A stretch of DNA of 64,000 nucleotides, taken from assembly GCA_023053575.1 (NCBI GenBank), contig JAKZAP010000018.1, positions 14,722,202 to 14,786,201 of the forward strand, in the 5' to 3' direction. Below the pieces are notes generated by a model. That model ran no database searches and was not told where the DNA came from. It saw only the letters and a list, made by a program, of their open reading frames with translations. This DNA comes from Branchinecta lynchi (Eukaryota > Arthropoda > Branchiopoda > Anostraca > Branchinectidae). The position numbers and the translations under genes were made by a program. This document shows, in pieces, positions 58,275-64,000 of the stretch (the stretch's first letter is position 1; every line of letters begins with the position of its first letter).

Positions 58275-59200
58275 ACAGAACAAATATATTTTAACCTGGA
58301 AAGGGGAAAACAATCACATGAACTACAGTGGGAAACTTCATGTATACCTCTCGGCCAAATCCGGGTTCAAATGTCTGGAAAAAAAAAAACAGATAAAATC
58401 TAAGTTAACATTATAATAGACCCCTTATTTATTGCTAATAGAACTTCAGGCTAATCAGGCTTCCATCTTTAAGAGTTCCATGCAAACGGTCCATCAGTTT
58501 TAAGTCTCTACGCTTGATAAAGTAGTTAATTTTATTATTTCCCGCCTAACTGGAATCAGAAAATCGAAGATTACCTCGACATTTCAAGCCACAATTGGCA
58601 ACAAAGCTAGCCGCAAAATCTTGTTGGTCGCAAAAACACATTTGTGGGCCAAACAAACGTCCGCTGAAACACTGTTTTCGAGCCACAAACATTTTGTGTG
58701 ATCACGAAAACGTAGACGCACTAGTACTGCCTTGAAATGTGTTTCTGACGGAATGAGCATCAAACTTCAGACATAGCCTCACAAAAATATTAACATTTAA
58801 CATACTTACATGACATAACATTAGTATATTTTAACATACGTATATTTGCATTTATCTTTAGTGTCGATCGGACCCAGGTAGCACCTTTTCTATTTATCTT
58901 ACTTTTTATAGCTCAGTATGAGCCCTCCTCTTCTCAGTGATATTTTTTTTATTTTATTTTACAATTTAACATCACCTTCTCTTTCTAACAAAACTTATGC
59001 TTTCTTAAAAAGCTATTTTCATATAAAAAAAATTTTAGCCGCTTTTAATTGATTCTAACTTTTTTCTTTTCCTGTCATAGCCGAATGCAGTTTTATTTAG
59101 GTCATGTAAGGTGACTGATGCTCCCGACGACTGTCGCAAACAAAAAGTTTTACAGTACTTTACCAGTGATCTGTGGCAAAACTAATGACAAGAATAAAAA
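58275..59200. other. Unassigned stretch
   Basis: AT-rich. No gene. Short similarity at 58725-58770 to 55095-55135. Confidence 0.35.
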
Positions 59201-59514
59201 GCTAGTCAGGAAACATGACCTTCTTGTCTGACAAGAACAGACAGTTGTCAAGCCTTGTCACCCCTTATTCAAGTTTACTACGGACTGGACCAGAGGCGTC
59301 ACGAATGGGGGGGGGGGGGTCCCCCCCCATATTGTCGGCTATTTGGTAAACAAAAATTGGGAGGTGTCCCCCCCCCTCCCCCATGTTGTCGGCTAGTCGG
59401 TAAAAAAAAAATTACCGAGTGGGCGCGAAGCGCCACGATTTTCCGCAAAAACAGTTTTTTTTTTCCTCGGGAACGGTAAACTTTTCTTAAAAACAGTCGG
59501 GTTTTGGTAAAAAA
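59201..59514 (+). repeat. Family C repeat, copy 1, G/C homopolymers
   Basis: GCTAGTCAGGAAACATGACC...GGCGTCACGAATG, a run of G directly followed by C, twice TGTTGTCGGCTA.T.GGTAA-like sequence, GGCGCGAAGCGCC palindrome and CGATTTTCCGCAAAAACAGT. Copy 2 is at 60461, and a diverged third at 61010. Confidence 0.75.
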
Positions 59515-60460
59515 AACAAGACCAAAGGTTTCGATGGGATCCCAAAAATCTAACATTTGATTCAAACAATTGGCTCATGTCTTCGCCATTTAGTCTTCGT
59601 CAGATTCCTTGAATATTTTTACTGTTAAAATAAAGTTCAAAATGGATTCAGCATGTCTCCTTGCCCCGACACCGAATCTCTAACCGATTTCAGAAACAAC
59701 TTTGAGCTTCAATCAAATTTCCAGTTCAGCCGAATTCGTGATGAATCATTTGTCCAGCAAGAAAACTAAGTTCACATATGGATTCAGCGGACCTCCTTAC
59801 CCCCTCAATGAATATCTTATTAGCTTATAAAACATACATGTTTTACTGTAAATTCCAAAATTTACTCTGCCTCTAAAGATAGGACTAAAGGAGCCATCTA
59901 CAAACTTGACCTGTACCTTAGCAGTGAATCCTCATTGAACAACATCCTCGCTTGAACAACATATTTCCTCGTTTGAACATTATATATCAACCCCTTCAAC
60001 CTTCGATTACACTAGATCTCTCCGACGTCACACAGATTAAAAAAATGAATGTCGGCATCCAAGTGCAGAGCTATACTAGTTTGAGAATAAAGGGGTAGGG
60101 ACTGCTAAAGCCGAAAACTGGTCGACAAACTTTGTGTCCGGTTTTCGCCGGATTCCGCGTGAACTACTTGTCCGACAAGAAAATAACTTTCATATTCGGA
60201 TTCAGGATGTCTCCTTAGCCTACTCCTCCATCAGCTATCTCAATAGCTTTTAAAAAACATTTTTTTTTTCTTAATTCGAAACCCCCACCCCTAAATGTAG
60301 GGCTACAGAGCCCCTACGAACTCGACCTTACTCTTGACCTAAAGAATCCTCACACCAAGTTTCATCAAAATATCTCATTCCCTTCGAGAGTACAGACGGA
60401 CAGACGGACAACTTTTGCGACGTCATAGGTATCCCTCCATTTACGTTTGGGATCCCAAAA
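59515..60460 (+). mobile_element. Family A element, copy A11
   Basis: AACAAGACCAAAGGTTTCGA to GTTTGGGATCCCAAAA (one T lost). Core mostly decayed, one good unit near 60135, and a very short ACGG tract near 60393. It lies between two copies of family C, so it was probably carried in their duplication. Confidence 0.85.
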
Positions 60461-60713
60461 AGCTAGTCAGGAAACAGGACCTTCTTGTCTGACAAGAACA
60501 GACAATTGTCAAGCCTTGTCACCCCTTATTCAAGTTTACTACGGACTGGACCAGGGGCGTCACGAATGTGGGGGTGGGGAGGACGGGGGACGCCCCCCCC
60601 CTAATGTCGTCGGCCATTTGGTAAAAAATAACCCGAGTCGGCGAAACGCCGCGATTTTCCGCAAAAACAGTCTATTTTTTTCTCGGAAACGGTCAACTTT
60701 TCTTAAAAACAAC
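60461..60713 (+). repeat. Family C repeat, copy 2
   Basis: AGCTAGTCAGGAAACAGGAC to CTTTTCTTAAAAACA, collinear with 59200-59495, but with only one of the G/C run blocks. Confidence 0.75.
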
Positions 60714-60765
60714 CATGGGCATTTTGAGTTGTGGGCATTTTGAGTCATGGGCATTTTGAGTTGTC
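60714..60765 (+). repeat. 16-bp tandem repeat
   Basis: Three units of GGGCATTTTGAGTTGT type. The complementary motif (TCAAAATG...CCACAA) is tandem at 62045-62200 and 62600-62720. Confidence 0.7.
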
Positions 60766-61009
60766 ACAAATAAAATGGCATTTGCGAGAAAAGACCGGTA
60801 AATAAAACAGCATTTACAAGACAGGACTTTGACAAGACTCAAACTTTCTCAAATAAAACACGGCCAAATTTCCTTTCAACAAAATTTGTCAAATTTTATT
60901 TTGAACATCAAATTCAATGATCATTTCTTTAACCTGAGCTTTAATCTTCATGAGCTTAAACTTTTCATACCTGTTTTAACTGACCACAAGGTCAGAATGC
61001 TAAGATTTG
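60766..61009. other. Short unassigned stretch
   Basis: Nothing recognised. Confidence 0.4.
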
Positions 61010-61165
61010 GTCAGGATCTGGTTAGCAGGGGGGGGGGGTCACGACACGACTAGGCGGGAGAAGGAGGACGCCCCCCCCCCCCGAATGCTGTCGGACAGTC
61101 TGTAAAAAAATAGCCGATTTGGCGCGAAGCGACGCGATTTTTTCGGAAAAAAACGTCGATTTTTT
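61010..61165 (+). repeat. Family C repeat, copy 3, diverged
   Basis: G run (61028-61038), TCACGACACGACTAGG, C run (about 61071-61082), ATGCTGTCGGACAGTC and GGCGCGAAGCGACGCGATTT. Confidence 0.65.
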
Positions 61166-61656
61166 TCCTTTTTTTATACGATGTTTTCTTAATAACTGTA
61201 GTTTTTCTTAAAATCAGCCGATTTCTCGTCAACACAGTCTTTTCTTCTCAGTAATAGTCGTTTTTATCTGCAAAAACAGTCGGTAAAAGTGACCAGCCAG
61301 TCGGTAAATACCTTGCCCCTACCCCCAAACATTTTGGCTAGTAACTCCTCTGCTGGTTAGGTAGGCTTCCCAGAAATGAAACAGAGTGAACCATAGTCAC
61401 ATTTTGTGTGCTTTCCAAGTGCTTTCTGCTCATTTCTCTTTTGGCAGTTTGTTGACCAGCCCCTTTTTCTTTTCGCCCAGGCCTGCAAAGAAAGAAGATT
61501 GGCAACTCCAAGGTGAGTTGACCAATCTGCTGAGGAGAACAGCACACCTACCAAATACGGACAAATTAGCAGAAAGGGCAGAGGATTAGGAAGAGAATGG
61601 AAAGATACCTGTTGTTAGCTCTTTTGTCAAAAAGATTGACTCAAGAAACAGATCAT
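61166..61656. other. Unassigned stretch
   Basis: CAGTCGGTAAA repeats near 61279-61310 may be more family C. No gene supported. Confidence 0.35.
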
Positions 61657-62880
61657 ACAGTAGAGGTATGCTTATTTGAATGTTTGTTCACTCTAAGCCA
61701 TTTTCATGAACTTGCTGTAACTAAGTTAACTACAGGAGCGGTATCCAACCTCGAACTTATACAACCTCAAACTTGCCTAGAAAAAGGTTGAAAGGAAATT
61801 TCAATTCAGTCCTAACAAGGTCCTAATTGCCAAGAAGGAAAACCTGGAGACCTAGGACCTGTTTTATACTAGACAGAAATGTCCTTGCAAGGTTTTCAGG
61901 CCAAGTTTGAGGTCATACAAATTCGAGATAGGATATCTGGGATATCCTGTACCAGTTAACCAAAGTAGGTAATTAAGGGCCTCTGAAGACACTTGAATAG
62001 GTATTTTGGTTCGGGTGGTTTCGAAAATCACCACAATCTTTTTGCCAAGATCAAAATGTTCACAGTTCAAAATGTCCACAATTCCGAATGTCCACAATTC
62101 AAAATGTCCACAATCAAAATACCCACAACTCAAAATGCCCATGATCGTCCAAAATGGCAGTGACTCAAAATATAGACAGTTCAAAATGGTAAAAGGGACT
62201 GATGCCTGATGTACAGTAGAGGTTTACTTATGTGAATGTTCTTCAATTTCATGAACTTGCTGTGACTAAAGTTAACTACAGGAGCGGTATCCAACCTCAA
62301 ACTTACACAACCTCAAACTTGCCTAGAAAAAGGTTGAAAGGAAATTTCAATTCAGTCCTAACAAGGTCCTAACTATCAAGAAGGAAACCCTGAGAGACCT
62401 GGACCTGTTTTATGCTAGACAGAAATGTCCTTGCAAGGTTTTCAGGACAAGTTTGAGGTCATACAAATTTGAGGTAGGATATCTGGGATATCCTGTACCA
62501 GTTAACCAAAGTAGGTAATTAAGGGCCTCTGAAGACACTTGAATAGGTATTTTGGTTCGGGTGGTTTCCAAAATCACCACAATCTTTTTGCCAAGATCAA
62601 AATGCTCAAAGTTCAAAATGTCCACAATTCAGAATGTCTACAATCAATACCCACAACTCAAAATGCCCATGATCATCCAAAATGGCAGAGACTCAAAATA
62701 CAGACAGTTCAAAATGGTAAAAGGGACTGATGCCTGATATACAGTAGAGGTTTACTTATGTGAATGTTCGTCAACATTGGGCTTTGCCATTCCTGTGCCA
62801 TTCCCATGCACTTGCTATGTCTAAAGCTAACTACACATTAGCTAAAGTATGTAATTAAGGTAAATTAAGGGCAGCTGATA
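61657..62880 (+). repeat. Tandem repeat, period about 530-556 bp, two good copies and a partial third
   Basis: ACAGTAGAGGT starts units at 61657, 62213 and 62741. Units 1 and 2 match throughout (TTAACTACAGGAGCGGTATC, AGGATATCTGGGATATCCTG, TTGCCAAGATCAAAATG). The third diverges after about 50 bp. Each unit ends in a small array of TCAAAATG/CCACAA motifs. Minus-strand ORFs over this array (ending near 61864 and 62410) are repeat shadows. Confidence 0.85.
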
Positions 62881-62988
62881 ACACCTGAAATCCTGAATAG
62901 GTATTTTGGATCTTCATTCCACCCTTTTTTAGCCAAAAATGCACTGTTCACATTAAAGTAACTGTTCACAAAAACATACCTATACTAT

Positions 62989-63316
62989 GTGGGACATTTT
63001 TCATTCGTAAACAATTCAAAACAATTGGAAACAATCATAAACATTTTTTTTTTGCGATTAGCAGTTGTTTACGATTGTAAACAGTTGTTTCCAAATGTTT
63101 GTGATTGTAAACAGTTGTTAGCCTAACGATCCTAATTTATGATTCGAAACAATCGGTTTCAATCATAAAAATACAATCATTAACAGTTGTTTACAATTGC
63201 AAATGACTGGAAACAATTGGAAAGAAATGTTTCCAGCCGTAAATAACCATTTCCAACTGTAAAAAAAGAGTGTTTGAGATTGTTTCCAATTGTTTAAGAT
63301 TAGAAAAATGTCCCAC
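62989..63316. mobile_element. hAT-like palindromic element rich in TTGTAAACA
   Basis: Ends GTGGGACATTTTTC and GAAAAATGTCCCAC. Flanks TATACTAT and CATACAAT match at 6 of 8 positions, fitting a hAT 8-bp duplication. The interior is an imperfect palindrome made of TTGTTTACAATTGTAAACA-type pieces. Lies in the presumed intron after the exon at 63408-63798. Confidence 0.7.
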
Positions 63317-63407
63317 CATACAATGACTTGAATTATTTCTATTACTGTGTCTGTAGGCTACTGGTCTGCACTGTAGCCTACTATAAAAAAAATGGGCATG
63401 AGCCTAC

Positions 63408-63798
63408 CTTTGACAGAAATCAGTTCATGATCAACTTGTTTTACAAACACTATTATCCAGCCTCCGAGCTGCCTCGTGCCTCCAAGAACTCCAGAAATGT
63501 CACTTAACAGAATTACCTCTGATAGAATTCCGATCGGAAGTTCGGAGTTCCTGGCCCCTGGCACTGTCCGTTTTCTTCGTTCTTTCAAATGAAAGACGTG
63601 TTTTGAGCTAAACGACGAATTTCTCGCCGTTCCCCAAGGCAGTCCTCGGGGAATCGAAGGGGAAGGACGAGAATAGAGGGAGTCACTCCACGCGGACTCC
63701 GCGTACAGAAACAGCGAGAACAGGGTGAATGCTTCCAAAATGGATTTTGTTAGAAAATAAAATATGCAGTTCACGAAATTAGTCTGGATCCACTTCAT
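63408..63798 (-). CDS. Candidate first coding exon of a secreted or membrane pro-protein
   Basis: The minus-strand ATG at 63798 has A at -3 (CTAAAATGA). 130 codons run to a good donor AAAG|GTAGGC after base 63408 (exit phase 1); unspliced, the frame stops 16 codons later. Residues about 11-33 are hydrophobic (signal peptide or anchor, ending ...LFLYAESA). N60-S-S is a possible glycosylation site. R74-R-K-R77 is a classic furin-type cleavage site (HLKERRKRTVPG). Together these suggest a precursor processed in the secretory pathway. The family is not recognised. Downstream exons would lie below 62989, beyond the repeats, and were not identified. Confidence 0.42.
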
Positions 63799-63933
63799 TT
63801 TAGGTTTTGCTTATTCTGACTGTTTTTATTTAATTTTACATTTTACACAAACCCCCAGCATCCTAACTCTCATCCCCTAAAAAAAAAACGAAAATCACGG
63901 TTTTCTATTTCTTTATCCAAACTATTCAACTTA

Positions 63934-64000
63934 GAGCTTGGTCACACTGGGCTCATTTCCTGGCTTTTTGTATTGCAAAAATACAAAACAGAACAAGATC
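63934..64000. mobile_element. PIF/Harbinger-like MITE (family L), copy 2, cut by window end
   Basis: GAGCTTGGTCACACTGGGCT after TTA (63931-63933), continuing CATTTCCTGGCTTTTTG as in the copy at 5284. The right end is outside the window. Confidence 0.75.

Noticed and set aside
61864..62625. Minus-strand ORFs of 71-106 codons with FGIVDILNCEHFDL-type sequence
   Set aside because: Low-complexity translation of the tandem TCAAAATG/CCACAA motif; present in each copy of the large tandem repeat.
1..64000. tRNA, rRNA, snRNA genes and riboswitches
   Set aside because: No cloverleaf with matching A and B boxes and no rRNA signature was found by eye; GTTCGA-type strings occurred only singly.

Overview
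This window looks like repeat-rich, gene-poor nuclear DNA of an invertebrate animal. The evidence is AT-rich sequence, no dense ORFs or operons, consensus GT/AG splice sites, and many non-autonomous transposons. The commonest element (a core array of about 137 bp, then an (ACGG)n microsatellite, then a 3' palindrome) has the layout described for bivalve 'pearl' elements and related Helentron-type HINEs. That makes a mollusc or other lophotrochozoan plausible, but this is inference only. No tRNA, rRNA, CRISPR array or complete gene was recognised.

Coding content: no protein was identified by homology except one LINE C-terminal fragment (8484-8783, minus). The rest are exon candidates, chosen by splice-site quality, reading phase and composition. 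Most lie on the minus strand. The best is a Pro/Ser-rich internal exon (39550-39852). It can join in frame to an exon at 16595-16701. Two possible ATG-bearing first exons (37790-38031 and 20024-20226) end in the same phase, so one minus-strand gene with alternative 5' exons across about 23 kb is a testable model. Other candidates are a first exon with a signal-like segment and a furin-type site (63408-63798), a basic/proline-rich terminal exon (46655-46828), an ORF cut by a MITE (42495-42738), a plus-strand exon at 32689-32797 and a plus-strand exon at 49369-49591. All need transcript evidence.

Layout. 0-9 kb: a 432-bp-period satellite-like element ending in (ACCG)n, three pearl/HINE-like copies ('family A'), a PIF/Harbinger-like MITE, a TA-flanked MITE, and a transposon with a LINE nested in it. 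9-21 kb: tandem duplications, three hAT-like MITEs with 8-bp target duplications, two elements with 7-bp target duplications, and two exon candidates. 21-33 kb: a TTAA-flanked piggyBac-like MITE, weak retroelement traces, the second satellite-like region, a CTA-flanked MITE and a foldback element. 33-50 kb: four long family A copies, further MITEs and most of the better exon candidates. 50-64 kb: duplicated SINE/LINE-like tails, three more family A copies (one with a recognisable empty site beside it), duplicated G/C-homopolymer repeats, a roughly 540-bp tandem repeat, a palindromic hAT-like element, the furin-site exon, and the start of a second Harbinger-like MITE at the window edge.

The genes cannot be assembled into a pathway. 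The clearest biology here is transposon biology: many small families whose ends and target-site duplications can be read directly.
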